The notes under the pieces are model-generated. The model saw nothing but the letters and a program-made list of their open reading frames with translations, ran no database searches and was not told the DNA's origin. Source: JAWKOK01 sp963698255 (lineage in GTDB: Bacteria; Chloroflexota; Anaerolineae; Caldilineales; Caldilineaceae). From it: a stretch of DNA of 64,000 nt. The stretch covers positions 1 through 64,000 of the forward strand of contig CAVOQD010000003.1 in NCBI GenBank assembly GCA_963698255.1. Reading direction: 5' to 3'. The position numbers were made by a program, and so were the translations under genes. This document shows, one piece after another, positions 22,947-34,803 of this stretch. Positions within the stretch are counted from its first letter, which is position 1. Each line of letters begins with the position of its first letter.

Positions 22947-24368
22947 TTATTCCGCGGCGTCGATACTGTATTCGATGTAGCGGCCGGCCAGTGTCGCGGG
23001 CACGCGGCCGGCAATGTGGGTGCCTTCGGCCCCATGTTCTTCCCGATCGACCACGCCGTGACTGTGGACCATCGCGACCAAGCCGCCTTCGGAATAGGGA
23101 ATCATCACGTCGATGCCGATCATGCGCTGTTGGAGCACGGCGTCGACGGTGTCGAGCAGATGGTCGATGCCCGTGCCGGTCTTGGCGCTGATGGCGACGG
23201 CGTTTGGATAGTCGTCCAGGGCGACCTGGAGCGTTGCCATGGCATCTTCATCGCTTCGGTCAATCAGATCCACTTTGTTCAAGGCCGTGATCACCGGTTT
23301 GTCACCGGCGCCCAGTTCCTCCAGCACCTCTTCAACGGCCGCCACCTGTTCGTCCATGTTGGCGTGGGAACCGTCAACGATGTGAACCAGCACATCGGCT
23401 TCGATCACTTCTTCCAGCGTGGCCCGAAATGAGGCCACCAACGCCGTGGGCAGTTTCTGGATGAAACCGACCGTATCGGTGAAGAGGCAGGCGCGCCCAC
23501 TGGCCAGTTCGACCCGACGCGTGGTGGGATCCAGGGTGGCGAAGAGTTGATCTTCGGCGACAACCCCGGCCCCTGTGAGCGCATTGAGCAACGTGCTCTT
23601 GCCCGCATTCGTGTAGCCAACCAGCGCGATGACGGAGACAGCCGACTTGCGGCGCTGGCGTCGATACTGGTTTCGATGCTTCTGGATGTCCTCCAACTGG
23701 CGCTTCAGGAAGGCGATGCGCCGGTTGATCTCTCGCCGATCCACCTCAAGCTGGGTTTCGCCGGGGCCGCGTACGCCCACGCCGCCGCTTGCGCCGCCGG
23801 CACGGCCGCCGGCCTGTCGGGCCAGGTGGGTCCAGGCCCGGGTCAGCCTGGGCAGGCGATATTCGTACTGCGCCAGTTCAACCTGGACCGTACCCTCGCG
23901 GGTGCGTGCGTGCCGGGCGAAGATGTCCAGGATCAAGGCCGTGCGGTCGAGTACCTTGACGTCGTCCCCGACCACCTTTTCCAATTCGCGCTGTTGGCGT
24001 GGCGACAGTTCATCGTCAAAGATGACGACTTCGGCCCCGGTCTCCAGGGCAAGCATCTTCAGCTCTTCCAGTTTGCCGGTGCCCATCAACGTGGCCGGAT
24101 TGGCCTTGGCGAGGCGCTGGGACATCGAGCCGACCACTTCGACGCCGGCCGTATCGGCCAGCAGCGCCAGCTCGATCAGCGAATCCTCCAGCGGCAGCAG
24201 CCCAGGCTGTCCGGACAGTTCGACGCCCACCACGATGGCGCGCTCCGGCGGCGGCGTGGTCGAGACCAGGCCGCTCTGATCGCGCTCGACGGTTCTGCGG
24301 CTGCGGTCATCTTCATCGATCTTGTGGCTGACGCCCACGTTGGCGTCAAATGAATCAGGATTTGCCAT
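22947..24368 (-). CDS. hflX: GTPase HflX
   Basis: Ribosome-splitting GTPase of the Obg-HflX superfamily; 473 residues. The N-terminal HflX domain (PATLMGTGKLEEL, VVIFDDELSPRQQRELE) is followed by the coiled linker with the glycine-rich GGRAGGASGGVGVRGPGETQLE and the G domain: G1 GYTNAGKSTL, G3 DTVGFIQKLP, G4 NKVD, G5 SAKTG. The start at 24368 has AGAGGAA upstream. A TATAAT on the minus strand at 24452-24447 could be its -10 box, without a clear -35. It stands alone between repeat-bearing spacers. Confidence 0.94.
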   Translation of the reverse strand: MANPDSFDANVGVSHKIDEDDRSRRTVERDQSGLVSTTPPPERAIVVGVELSGQPGLLPLEDSLIELALLADTAGVEVVGSMSQRLAKANPATLMGTGKLEELKMLALETGAEVVIFDDELSPRQQRELEKVVGDDVKVLDRTALILDIFARHARTREGTVQVELAQYEYRLPRLTRAWTHLARQAGGRAGGASGGVGVRGPGETQLEVDRREINRRIAFLKRQLEDIQKHRNQYRRQRRKSAVSVIALVGYTNAGKSTLLNALTGAGVVAEDQLFATLDPTTRRVELASGRACLFTDTVGFIQKLPTALVASFRATLEEVIEADVLVHIVDGSHANMDEQVAAVEEVLEELGAGDKPVITALNKVDLIDRSDEDAMATLQVALDDYPNAVAISAKTGTGIDHLLDTVDAVLQQRMIGIDVMIPYSEGGLVAMVHSHGVVDREEHGAEGTHIAGRVPATLAGRYIEYSIDAAE

Positions 24369-24863
24369 CTATTCCTCTTCTCAGAAGCTCTGTACAAAGC
24401 TGTAGGTTTGGCGGGGTTCGGCCTTACTTGACCTCATTATGGCCTCATTATAGCACTGCGCAGGGCAAAACGTAAGGCTGTTGCGGGAAATCTGACAATC
24501 TGTGGCCTAGAGGCGTGTTCCCACGGCCGCCGGTCATTGTCGAACCAGATGCGGGCAGACCGCAACGGGCAGAGCCAAGCCAAGCCCTGGGCAACTGGGA
24601 GCCGATCTGTTTTCAGTAGTTCACGATTTGGTGGAAAGCGAGATTCTTCGCTGGTCACTTGCCGGAGCGAAGTGTTCGGAAATACCCACTCAGAATGACA
24701 AATCGTGAACTACTGTATTTGGAATCGACTCGGCAAAGGTTCGCTTGACGGAGAATGCCATGTCCCTACACGTCCCTACGCGTTTCGTTTGCGCAGCAGG
24801 TTGTGTGCGCGGCAGGCGCTATGCGCCAACGCACCCTTTTGATTGAACCCAAGAAAAAGAAGG
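24369..24863. other. Intergenic region between divergent hflX and kbl
   Basis: Nearly 500 bases without a gene. It holds a palindromic repeat (24614-24715) and a possible hflX -10 box. Nothing else is recognised. Confidence 0.5.
24614..24715. repeat. Inverted-repeat element with 16-bp ends
   Basis: CAGTAGTTCACGATTT (24614-24629) and its exact complement (24700-24715) bound a 70-nt interior containing GAGATTCTTCGCTGG and CTCAGAATGAC words. The size and clean ends look like a small palindromic insertion or MITE-like element. Confidence 0.7.
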
Positions 24864-24892
24864 TTGACGCTGACTGAAGGCCGATGTACGAT
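24864..24892 (+). promoter_or_regulatory. Probable promoter of kbl
   Basis: TTGACG, exactly 17-nt spacer, TACGAT; 65 nt before the ATG. The -10 box is the same as in the MFS promoter at 41576. Confidence 0.55.
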
Positions 24893-24956
24893 GCGGTCAC
24901 ATATCTTTCTGTTTGACCCGTGACGCAACTGTCTGAATACAGTTCAAAGGAGAACT

Positions 24957-26159
<1,203 letters not shown>

Positions 26160-26170
26160 TAAAACAGACC

Positions 26171-26267
26171 GAAGAGCAAAGATCGAAGAACGGGTTGCGG
26201 CGTGATTGGCTCCGAATGGAACACTATCGTCGCTGCGCAGTTCTTCGATCTTTGATCTTTGCTCTTC
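26171..26267. repeat. Palindromic repeat between kbl and threonine dehydrogenase
   Basis: GAAGAGCAAAGATCGAAGAAC (26171-26191) is complementary to the sequence at 26240-26267, which has one extra internal GATCTTT word. It lies inside the presumed operon and could modulate expression of the second gene. Confidence 0.7.
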
Positions 26268-26287
26268 GCATTTTCTGAGGAGAAACC

Positions 26288-27308
26288 ATGCGCAAAAAAG
26301 TCATCTTCATCACCGGGGCCAGCGGCGAGGTCGGCCATGCGCTGGTCAAGCAGCTTGCGGGCGACGGCGCCAGCCGTCTGCTGACCATGGATCTGCATCC
26401 GCTGCCCGAGGACATTCGCCATCTGACCACCCACATCGAGGCCGATCTGCTCAATGTCAACGAACTGACGCGTATCGTCAGCGAATACGAGATCGATGTC
26501 GTCTACCATCTGGCCGCGCTGCTCTCGACCCGCAGCGAGTTTGCGCCGGAAATGGCCCATCGGGTCAACGTCGAGGGCACGATGACGCTGCTCAAGCTGG
26601 CCGCAGAGCAGTCGGAATGGCGACGCCGGCCGGTTCAGTTCATCTTCCCCAGCTCGATCGCCATCTTCGGCATGCCCGACCTGGAGAGCAAACGCATCTA
26701 TCAGCGCGTGCGTGAGTTTGAGTGGAACCAGCCGCGCACCATGTACGGCTGCAACAAGATCTACTGCGAGATGCTCGGCAACTACTACAGCAAACACTAT
26801 CGCCAGTTGGCCGCCGAGAAGCCGACCGACCATCGATTTTCGCAGCGTGCGCTTTCCGGGCCTGGTCAGCGCCTTCACCATGCCCTCCGGCGGAACCAGC
26901 GACTATGGGCCTGAGATGCTGCATGCCGCGGCCAAGGGCGAACCCTACGCCTGCTTCGTGCGCGAGGACGCCCGCATCCCGTTCATGGCCATGCCCGACG
27001 CGGTGCGCGGGCTGCTCGACCTCGCCCACGCGCCGGCCGAGAACCTGAGCCGGCGCGTCTACAACATCACCAGCTTCAGCCTGTCGGCCGGCCAGTTCCG
27101 CGATCGGGTGTTGGCGGCCTTTCCCGACGCCAAGATCTCGTTCGAGCCGGACCCGGCGCGCCAGGAGATCATCGACAGTTGGCCGGCCGATCTGGACGAC
27201 AGCGCCGCGCGTCTGGATTGGGGCTGGTCGCCGACCTACGACGCGGATCGCGCCTTCAGCGATTATCTGATCCCCAACATCCGCGAGCGTTACAGCCGGG
27301 TCGGTTGA
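26288..27308 (+). CDS. SDR-type L-threonine 3-dehydrogenase (frameshifted near 26828)
   Basis: About 339 residues of the extended short-chain dehydrogenase/NAD-epimerase type. The NAD motif TGASGEVG (GxxGxxG) begins the protein, the catalytic motif is YGCNKIY (YxxxK), and the substrate-side segments GGTSDYGPEM, DARIPFMAMPDAV and DDSAARLDWGW match bacterial epimerase-like threonine dehydrogenases rather than sugar epimerases. It would make 2-amino-3-ketobutyrate for the upstream kbl product. The two frames join by dropping one base near 26828, in the repeat-like ACCGACC. A good ribosome site (TGAGGAG) precedes ATG 26288. Confidence 0.85.
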
Positions 27309-27318
27309 CGGAAAATTT

Positions 27319-27488
27319 AACCGCGGATGGACGCAGATAAACGCAGATACGGGTTGAACTAGCATTCCAGGATTCGGCCAGAACGACTTGGATGAACCGG
27401 AAATGTCGTGGCCGAATCCCGGAATGCTTCAATTGCCTTTGAACACACCCTCTATTCATTTGCGTTCAGTCGCGTCCATCCGCGGTTT
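27319..27488. repeat. Nested palindromic element overlapping the S58 peptidase 3' end
   Basis: Outer arms AACCGCGGATGGACGC / GCGTCCATCCGCGGTT (27319 and 27488 ends) enclose an inner palindrome, AGCATTCCAGGATTCGGCC (27361-27379) with its near-complement at 27410-27427. The last codons of the leftward peptidase (ending RMDATERK) are encoded by the right outer arm, so the element supplies that protein's C-terminus. Confidence 0.75.
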
Positions 27489-28612
27489 CTTGATCTGACC
27501 GTACTCCTTCAGAATCGCGATGGTCGCATCCAATGGCAGGGCCTCCACCGTCTGTCCATTTCCGGTCATGCTTTCTGCACGCAACAGCGAGTTGAGGATC
27601 GCCTCTTCCGTGGCCTCGATCACGGCCTGGAAGACGCCCGACATCTGCTGATTGGGCACGTCTGCAATCGCCGAAATATGCTCTCGCCGCCGGGGCGTGC
27701 GCCGGACCGCTTCGGCTGTCGAGAAGGCGATGGCGTAGTCGCCCGAGCCGTTGCTCATGGCCGCGCCGGTGCGGGCCAGGCCGGCCAGGGCACGGCTGGC
27801 CAGCCGCGTCAGGTTGCGCGACGAGAGCGGCATGTCCGTGGCCACCACGATCATGATCGAGCCGTCGGCGTCGTCCTTGTCCAGCGAACCTCGGCCGTAG
27901 TACTGTCCCAACGTTTGGCCCACCGGCGCGCCGAGAATCTGAAGGACGCCGCCGAAGTTGGACTGCACGAGCACGCCGACCGTGAAGTCGCCGGCTTCGC
28001 CCGGCACGCGGCGCGAACTGGTGCCGATGCCTCCCTTCCAGCCGAAGGCGACCGTGCCGGTCCCCGCGCCGACGGCTCCCTCTTCAACCATCGCTCCGCC
28101 TGCCGGAGCGCCGGCTCGCAGCCTGGATGGCCTGCTCCGATCATCTCCGGCGTGAGGGCGCGGCGACGGATGTTGTTGAGCCGGCTGTCGTTGGTCTCAC
28201 CGACGACCATGTTGACGGAAACGACGTCTTGATTGCCGGGCTGGGCCAGCACCCAGTCCAGGATGGCATCGGCCGCGCGCGGCACGGCCAGCGTATTGGT
28301 CAACACGATGGGCGTCTCGATCTCGCCCAGTTCGACGATCTGGGTCGATCCCATCAGCTTGCCGTAGCCGTTGCCCACGGCAATGCCGGCCGGCGCCTTG
28401 TCCTGGAAGATGTTTCCGCCGTGGGGCAGGATGGCGGTGGCCCCGGTGCGAATGTCGAGCCCTTCGATCAACGTGAAGTGGCCGACGCGCAGATCGGCTA
28501 CGTCGGTGATGGCGTTGAGCCGGCCCGGCGCAAGGATGCCGGGCGCCACGCCCAGGTCGCGCAGCCGCGGTCGGGTCAATTCACTCGACGCAGGGTGCTC
28601 TCTTGCAGTCAT
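27456..28612 (-). CDS. P1/S58 family (DmpA-like) aminopeptidase (frameshifted near 28095)
   Basis: About 385 residues of the DmpA/BapA family of N-terminal-nucleophile peptidases that self-cleave into two chains and act on beta- or D-amino-acid peptides. ITDVADLRVGHFTL, TAILPHGGN and GAGTGTVAFGWKGGIGTSSR are family signatures; the self-cleavage nucleophile is expected in the VVSVNMVVGETNDSRLN region before the shift. Two frames must be joined near 28095, where one base seems missing. The start at 28612 has GGAGAG upstream. The C-terminus runs into the palindromic repeat. Divergent from the PAC2 gene. Confidence 0.82.
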
Positions 28613-28689
28613 CGTCTTGCTCTCTCCATTCTTTTTGTGAATTTTTCGACGAGTATAGCATCAATATCGCTCGCCACCTTTGATCTGTT

Positions 28690-28717
28690 TTGGCAGCAGG
28701 CCGCTTTCAGCTATAGT
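28690..28717 (+). promoter_or_regulatory. Probable promoter of the PAC2 gene
   Basis: TTGGCA, 16-nt spacer, TATAGT; 82 nt before the ATG at 28800. Confidence 0.5.
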
Positions 28718-28799
28718 AAGGATAACGTATCCGTAGCAAATGTCTTCGAGCATTCTCTCAAATTTCCGAACGGTCTCTCAATTTTAGGAGTGCATATTC

Positions 28800-29729
28800 A
28801 TGGATGAACTAATCCACTTGACCGAGAAACCGGTGGCCGATGAGATCTACATGGTAGCAGGCTGGGAGCAGTGGGCGGATGCCGGATCGATTTCGTCCGG
28901 TCTGCCCGAGTATCTGATCAGCCACACCAACGCGCGCAAGATCGGCGAAATTTCGCCCGACGGGTTTTATCTCTTCCAGGTGCCCGGCGCTCACCACTTC
29001 TTGCGCCCGGAGATCAAGTTGAAGGACGGTTATCGGGAGAACCTGCAGACGAGCGCCAACGAGTTCTACTACGCCAGCCTCGGCAACAAGGGCCTGGTGA
29101 TCTTCCTGGGCGTGGAACCGCACATGAATGTTGATCGCTATGCGCGTGCCTTTTTCGATGTGGTCAAGGAACTGGGGGTCAAGCGCGTGGTCGCCGTCGG
29201 CGGCGTCTATGGGGCCATGCCCTACAACATGGATCGCAGCGTCTCCTGCGTCTACAGCCTCAAGCCCATGAAAGCCGGCCTGATGGACTATTCGCTCCGA
29301 TTTTCCGACTACGAGGGGGGCGCCACCATCGGCTCGTATCTGCTCGATCATGCCGAAAACGTGGGCGCCGAATTCTTGGCGCTCTATGCATTTGTGCCCG
29401 CCTACGATTTTACGCAGCCCTCTCAAATGCCGGTACAGGGCATTCGGCTGGAGAACGACTTCCGGGCCTGGTACGAACTGATGCGCAGAATCAATCACAT
29501 GTTCGCCATAGGGCTTGACCTGTCGGAACTGGAGCAGTTAGCCGCCGACCTGGATGTATCGATCGCGGCCAAAATCGAGGAACTTGATCGATCCATGCCT
29601 GACGTAAATGTGCGTATGTACATTGAGCAACTGGGGCAGGACTTTGAAGAGACTTCGTTTATGCCCTTGGACGATATCTGGGAGCAGGAACTAGGTGATA
29701 TCTTTGGCGAAGATGACCCGGAAGTCTGA
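28800..29729 (+). CDS. PAC2 family protein
   Basis: 309 residues of the PAC2 (proteasome assembly chaperone 2-like) family, whose bacterial members have no settled function. The family core is recognisable: AGWEQWADAGSISSGLPEYL near the start, VIFLGVEPHMNV, VKRVVAVGGVYGAMPYNM and GATIGSYLLDHAENVGAEFLALYAFVPAY. The C-terminal 80 residues are acidic and helical. The start has AGGAG at 9 nt and a promoter upstream. No proteasome genes are in the window, so no link to protein turnover can be drawn from context. Confidence 0.85.
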   Translation: MDELIHLTEKPVADEIYMVAGWEQWADAGSISSGLPEYLISHTNARKIGEISPDGFYLFQVPGAHHFLRPEIKLKDGYRENLQTSANEFYYASLGNKGLVIFLGVEPHMNVDRYARAFFDVVKELGVKRVVAVGGVYGAMPYNMDRSVSCVYSLKPMKAGLMDYSLRFSDYEGGATIGSYLLDHAENVGAEFLALYAFVPAYDFTQPSQMPVQGIRLENDFRAWYELMRRINHMFAIGLDLSELEQLAADLDVSIAAKIEELDRSMPDVNVRMYIEQLGQDFEETSFMPLDDIWEQELGDIFGEDDPEV

Positions 29730-29792
29730 ACGACTGCTCCGTACTTTTCTACCGCGTACCTTTCTACCGCGTGCCTTTCTGCCCCTGGTGAT

Positions 29793-29820
29793 TTGTTCAC
29801 TGTTCGGTCGGTGGTAAAAT
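29793..29820 (+). promoter_or_regulatory. Probable promoter of guaB
   Basis: TTGTTC, 16-nt spacer, TAAAAT; 54 nt before the ATG. Upstream, at about 29747-29784, lies a short direct repeat (TTTCTACCGCGTACC type, two to three copies). Confidence 0.45.
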
Positions 29821-29874
29821 GGAGCCATCGCAGCGCAAGCCTGCCCAAGAGATCATTCCCACGGAGGGAAACCT

Positions 29875-31432
<1,558 letters not shown>

Positions 31433-31452
31433 ATAACCATGCTGCGGCGAAT

Positions 31453-31548
31453 ATGGACCGCGGATTAGGCGGATTGGGCTGATTTACGCGGATAATATCC
31501 GAATCAATCCGGTTTTGTCCGCCTAATTCGCCTAACCCGCGGTCTATC
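31453..31548. repeat. Dispersed palindrome family B, copy 2
   Basis: Arms TGGACCGCGGATTAGGCGGA / TCGCCTAACCCGCGGTCTAT with a loop holding ATATCCGAATCAATCCGG. The copy at 32381-32475 is nearly the same. Confidence 0.85.
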
Positions 31549-31599
31549 GAAGTGTCTTATCGCCACGGAAACCGGTAAGGACCACAGGAGAAAACATCT

Positions 31600-32354
31600 G
31601 TGAGCGCCGTCCAACAGAACCGATTTGCCGGCAAGGTCGCCTTGATCACCGGCGCCAGCACCGGTATTGGCGCGGCGATTGCCGAACGCCTGACGGCCGA
31701 AGGCGCGTCGCGTGGCCATCAATGGCCGCCGGGTTCAGTTGTTGACGCGCAAGGTCTCAGACCTCATGGAACTCGGCTATGATGTGATGGCCGTGCCCGG
31801 TGACATCAGTGTCGATGCTGAGGAGATCGTGGGCGCCACGGTCGATCGCTTTGGACGCCTTGATATTCTGATCAACAATGCGGCAACGGCCGCGGGTCTG
31901 GGTATCGAGGAGATGAGCCTCGACGCCTGGCAGCAGGTCATCGCGGTCAACCTCAGCGCAGCGTTTGATATGGTCACCCGTGCGCTGCCCCACCTGATCG
32001 CCAGTCGCGGTTGCATTCTGCACATCAGCAGCATCGGCGCCAACTCAGGCGATTTTGACGACCTTGCCTACGTCGCCAGCAAGGCCGGCCTCGAAGGGCT
32101 TCAGCCGCAAATTGGCGCTGGAGGTGGCCGAGTACGGGATTCGCTCGAATGTGATTCGGCCCGGCCTGATCATGACCGAAGCGTTTTCCGACATGCCCAT
32201 CGACTTTTTTGAATCCCAGGTCCCCTTGATTCCGCTGCAGAGGATGGGGGATCCGGCCGATATTGCCGCCGCCGCCGCCTTTTTGTGCAGCAGCGAGGCC
32301 GATTTTATCACCGGCGCCGTGTTGACCATCGACGGCGGTGAATCCGCAAAGTAG
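31600..32354 (+). CDS. Short-chain dehydrogenase/reductase (two frameshifts)
   Basis: About 250 residues, classical SDR: cofactor motif TGASTGIG, NNAA motif INNAATAAG, catalytic Ser in HISSIGAN, catalytic YVASK and the C-terminal SNVIRPGLIMTEA. Pieces lie in three frames; dropping one base near 31711 (before VAINGRR) and one near 32096 (before GFSRKLALE) restores a normal protein. The start is GTG at 31600 with AGGAG at good distance. Substrate unknown; reading is closest to 3-oxoacyl-ACP reductase/glucose-1-dehydrogenase-like members. It is bracketed by two near-identical family B palindromes. Confidence 0.83.
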
Positions 32355-32380
32355 TCCGTGCGCCATTGGGGCGGCACTAA

Positions 32381-32475
32381 TGGACCGCGGATTAAGCGGA
32401 TAAGGCTGATTTCCGCGGATAAAATTCGAAGGAATCCGGTTTCGTCCGCCTAATTCGCCTAATCCGCGGTCTATC
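32381..32475. repeat. Dispersed palindrome family B, copy 3
   Basis: TGGACCGCGGATTAAGCGGA ... TCGCCTAATCCGCGGTCTAT, closely similar to the copy 0.9 kb upstream on the other side of the SDR gene. The pair could act as direct repeats for recombination. Confidence 0.85.
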
Positions 32476-32559
32476 AATGTGCAGATGTATAGTCACGATC
32501 CCTCAATTGAAGAACTACCATCAAATACGACAAATCCAGATCAGAAATGGAAGGCTGAA

Positions 32560-33836
32560 ATGACCGTTACCGCAATCGTTGGCGCCCAATGGGGCGATGA
32601 AGGCAAAGGTCGCATCATCGACTATCTGGCGCAGAACGCCGATGTGGTCATTCGCTTTCAGGGCGGCGACAACGCCGGCCACACCGTGATCAATGAGTAC
32701 GGCAAACACGCCCTGCACCTGATCCCCAGCGGCATCTTCAACCCCGAGACCCAGAACATCATCGGCTCCGGCTGCGTGGTCAATCCGCAGGCGTTGCTGG
32801 AGGAGATGGACAGCCTGGAGGAAGCCGGCGTCAACCTGGACAATCTCTGGATCAGCACCCGCGCCCAGATGGTCATGCCCTATCATCGCACGCTGGATGA
32901 GCTGGAAGAGCTGGCCCGCGGCAACGACACCATCGGCACCACCAAGCGCGGCATCGGCCCGGCCTATGCCGACAAGGCCGCCCGCTCCGGCCTGCGCCTG
33001 GGCGATCTGCTCCAGCCGGACTGGCTTGAAGTCGCGGCTGGACAATGCGCTGCGCACGGTCAACCGCAAGATCGAAATCCTGGGCGGCGAGCCGGTCGAC
33101 GGCCAGGAACTCTTCGCGCTGCTGATGGACTACAGGGAGAAGCTGGCCCAGCGCATCGTCGACACCGTGCCCATGACGCCGCAGCGCCATGCGAGAACAA
33201 GCGCGACATCCTGCTGGAAGGCCAGCTCGGCGTCATGCGCGATCTGGACTGGGGCATCTATCCCTACGTGACCAGCAGCAACCCGACGGCCGCCTTCGCC
33301 ACCTCCGGCGCCGGCCTGCCCACCGGCGCCATCGACCAGGTGATCGGCGTGGTCAAGGCCTACAGCACCGCCGTGGGCGATGGCCCCTTCCCCACCGAGC
33401 TCTTCGATGCTGACGGCGACAAGCTGCGCGAGATCGGCGGCGAGTTCGGCGCCACCACCGGCCGCCCGCGCCGCTGCGGCTGGTTCGACGGCGTCGCCAT
33501 CGACTACGCGGCCTGGCTCAACGGCATGACCGGCCTGGCCATCACCAAGCTCGACATCCTCGACCAGTTCGAGACCCTCAAGATCTGCACCGGCTACCGC
33601 ATGCCCGACGGCGCCGTCATCACCGACTCCATGCCGGACACGCCGCTGCTCTACCAGGTGACGCCGGTCTACGAGGAGTGGGCGGGCTGGAGTGACCTCC
33701 ACCGAGCAGTGCCGCACCTGGGATGACCTGCCCGCAGCAGGCGCAGGCCTACATCGAGCGCCTGAGCGAACTGGCCGGCATCCAGGTGGACTACGTGTCG
33801 GTCGGCCCGGAGCGTGAGCAGATGTTTGCGGTGTAG
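32560..33836 (+). CDS. purA: Adenylosuccinate synthetase (four frameshifts)
   Basis: GTP-dependent ligase joining IMP and aspartate to adenylosuccinate; about 424 residues. IVGAQWGDEGKGRIIDYLAQ and GGDNAGHTVI form the IMP/GTP site; YPYVTSSNPT, KAYSTAVGDGPFPTEL and TTGRPRRCGWFD follow. The usual GAQG-x-L-LDIDHG segment reads EGQLGVMRDLDWG here. Frames must be joined near 33028, 33190, 33694 and 33740; three of these equal one extra base, the one at 33190 the reverse. The C-terminus then reads TSTEQCRTWDDLP ... SVGPEREQMFAV, as expected. ATG at 32560 (AAGG upstream) is the family start; an earlier in-frame ATG at 32479 lies next to the palindrome. Confidence 0.9.
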
Positions 33837-34120
33837 CATATCTGAAGCGCAAGCAGCGAAAGCTCTATCATCAAACGGCTTTGAACGACCGCATGGCTGG
33901 AGCAGCTGCACACTGCCGAGCGTTCTGTCAACACTGCCGGGGGCGCTGCGCGGCGGTTGGCTGAACGTGCGGATCACAGAGCGGTTCACGGACGAGCGAT
34001 TGGTTGGCGAAGGAACTGGGTGAGAGGCTCTGCCACACTTTTGGCAGAGCTTCTCACCCGATCATTTGAACGGAAAATGAGGCAGCAATTGTTGGCTGGG
34101 GCATGGCCAAGCCTACTGCT
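33837..34120. other. Intergenic region without recognised gene
   Basis: Apart from a hairpin at 34020-34057 I see no feature. A forward open frame of 69 codons ends at 34023 but shows no known motif and no ribosome site. Confidence 0.4.
34020..34057. terminator. Hairpin, possible terminator
   Basis: GTGAGAGGCTCTGCCA pairs with TGGCAGAGCTTCTCAC (one G-T wobble) across a 6-nt loop. No U-tract follows, so its activity as a terminator is uncertain. Confidence 0.45.
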
Positions 34121-34540
34121 TCACGCGAAAAGCAAATGCCTGATTGTTGCCGGCGTCAAGATGAGCAGCTCATCTGTTGAGGCAAGATGATGGTATGTGA
34201 CCATATTGACCTCAGGCGGTGACAGCCTCAGCGCTGAATGTACCTCGCCTGAGACTGTGTCCACAGCACTTACTTGTGCGTCAAGACCCAAAACAAAGAG
34301 TTGCCCCTCCAATTTGAGTCAGTGACATTGGTGAAGGCAGAATGTCAGTTTGCCAACGAATCTCACTCCTCTCCACATCTGCAGCATACATGATTTCACA
34401 GGCGGTCAATAGGTAACCGGCATCGTCGTAGGGAATCGGTGGTGTAAAGACGGTTCGCCTCGCTTCTTTCTCAAGGTAGTTGGACGAAAAGACCAGACTT
34501 CTTCAGGTGCCTCCAGGTCGATTGCTCTGACTTGTATAGG
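34121..34540 (-). pseudogene. Remnant of a PQQ-type beta-propeller protein
   Basis: On the minus strand, pieces read VRAIDLEAPEEVWSF, then PPIPYDDAGYLLTACEIMYA, RSEIRWQTDILPSPMS and GQLFVLGLDAQVSAVDTVSG, in that order but in different frames. The AIDL-x-VWSF and VSAVDTVSGEV words are typical propeller blades. No start or full domain survives, so this is a decayed fragment. Confidence 0.5.
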
Positions 34541-34541
34541 C

Positions 34542-34570
34542 CACGCCGTCCGACCTATGCGGACGGCGTG
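34542..34570. terminator. Short GC-rich hairpin
   Basis: CACGCCGTCCG and CGGACGGCGTG flank a 7-nt loop (perfect 11-bp stem). It lies just before the propeller remnant on the minus strand; no clear U-tract. Confidence 0.45.
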
Positions 34571-34649
34571 TGCTGCTCATGTTGATGTCGAACTGGTCGA
34601 TGATGGCGCCTGTTGCTTCCTCCGGTTTCCAGATCCAACGGCTATAGAC

Positions 34650-34718
34650 ATGCAGATAATCATGAATCACCACATGAATCACCACATGAATCGCCACATG
34701 AATCACCATATGTTGTGA
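34650..34718 (+). repeat. Tandem 12-nt repeat encoding a Met/His-rich peptide
   Basis: Four 12-nt units ATGAATCACCAC (34662-34709, third unit with one change, fourth ending CAT) are in frame with an ATG at 34650 and end at TGA 34716. The 22-codon frame would give a peptide with repeats of Met-Asn-His-His. No ribosome site is seen, so translation is unproven. Confidence 0.5.
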
Positions 34719-34803
34719 TGACGCCTCACCACAGTGATTGGTATCCTCTAGTGGAAGCGAAGAACGCATACGAGCCAAACTTACTCAAGACAAGGAGACC
34801 GAA

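Noticed and set aside
33814..34023. 69-codon forward frame after purA
   Set aside because: No motif, no ribosome site, overlaps the corrected end of purA, and ends inside a hairpin.
34542..34570. Terminal repeat of a further insertion sequence
   Set aside because: The hairpin arms are adjacent to each other and no second copy or transposase is nearby.
34650..34718. Possible CRISPR array
   Set aside because: The 12-nt units are directly adjacent with no spacers, and no cas genes are in the window.
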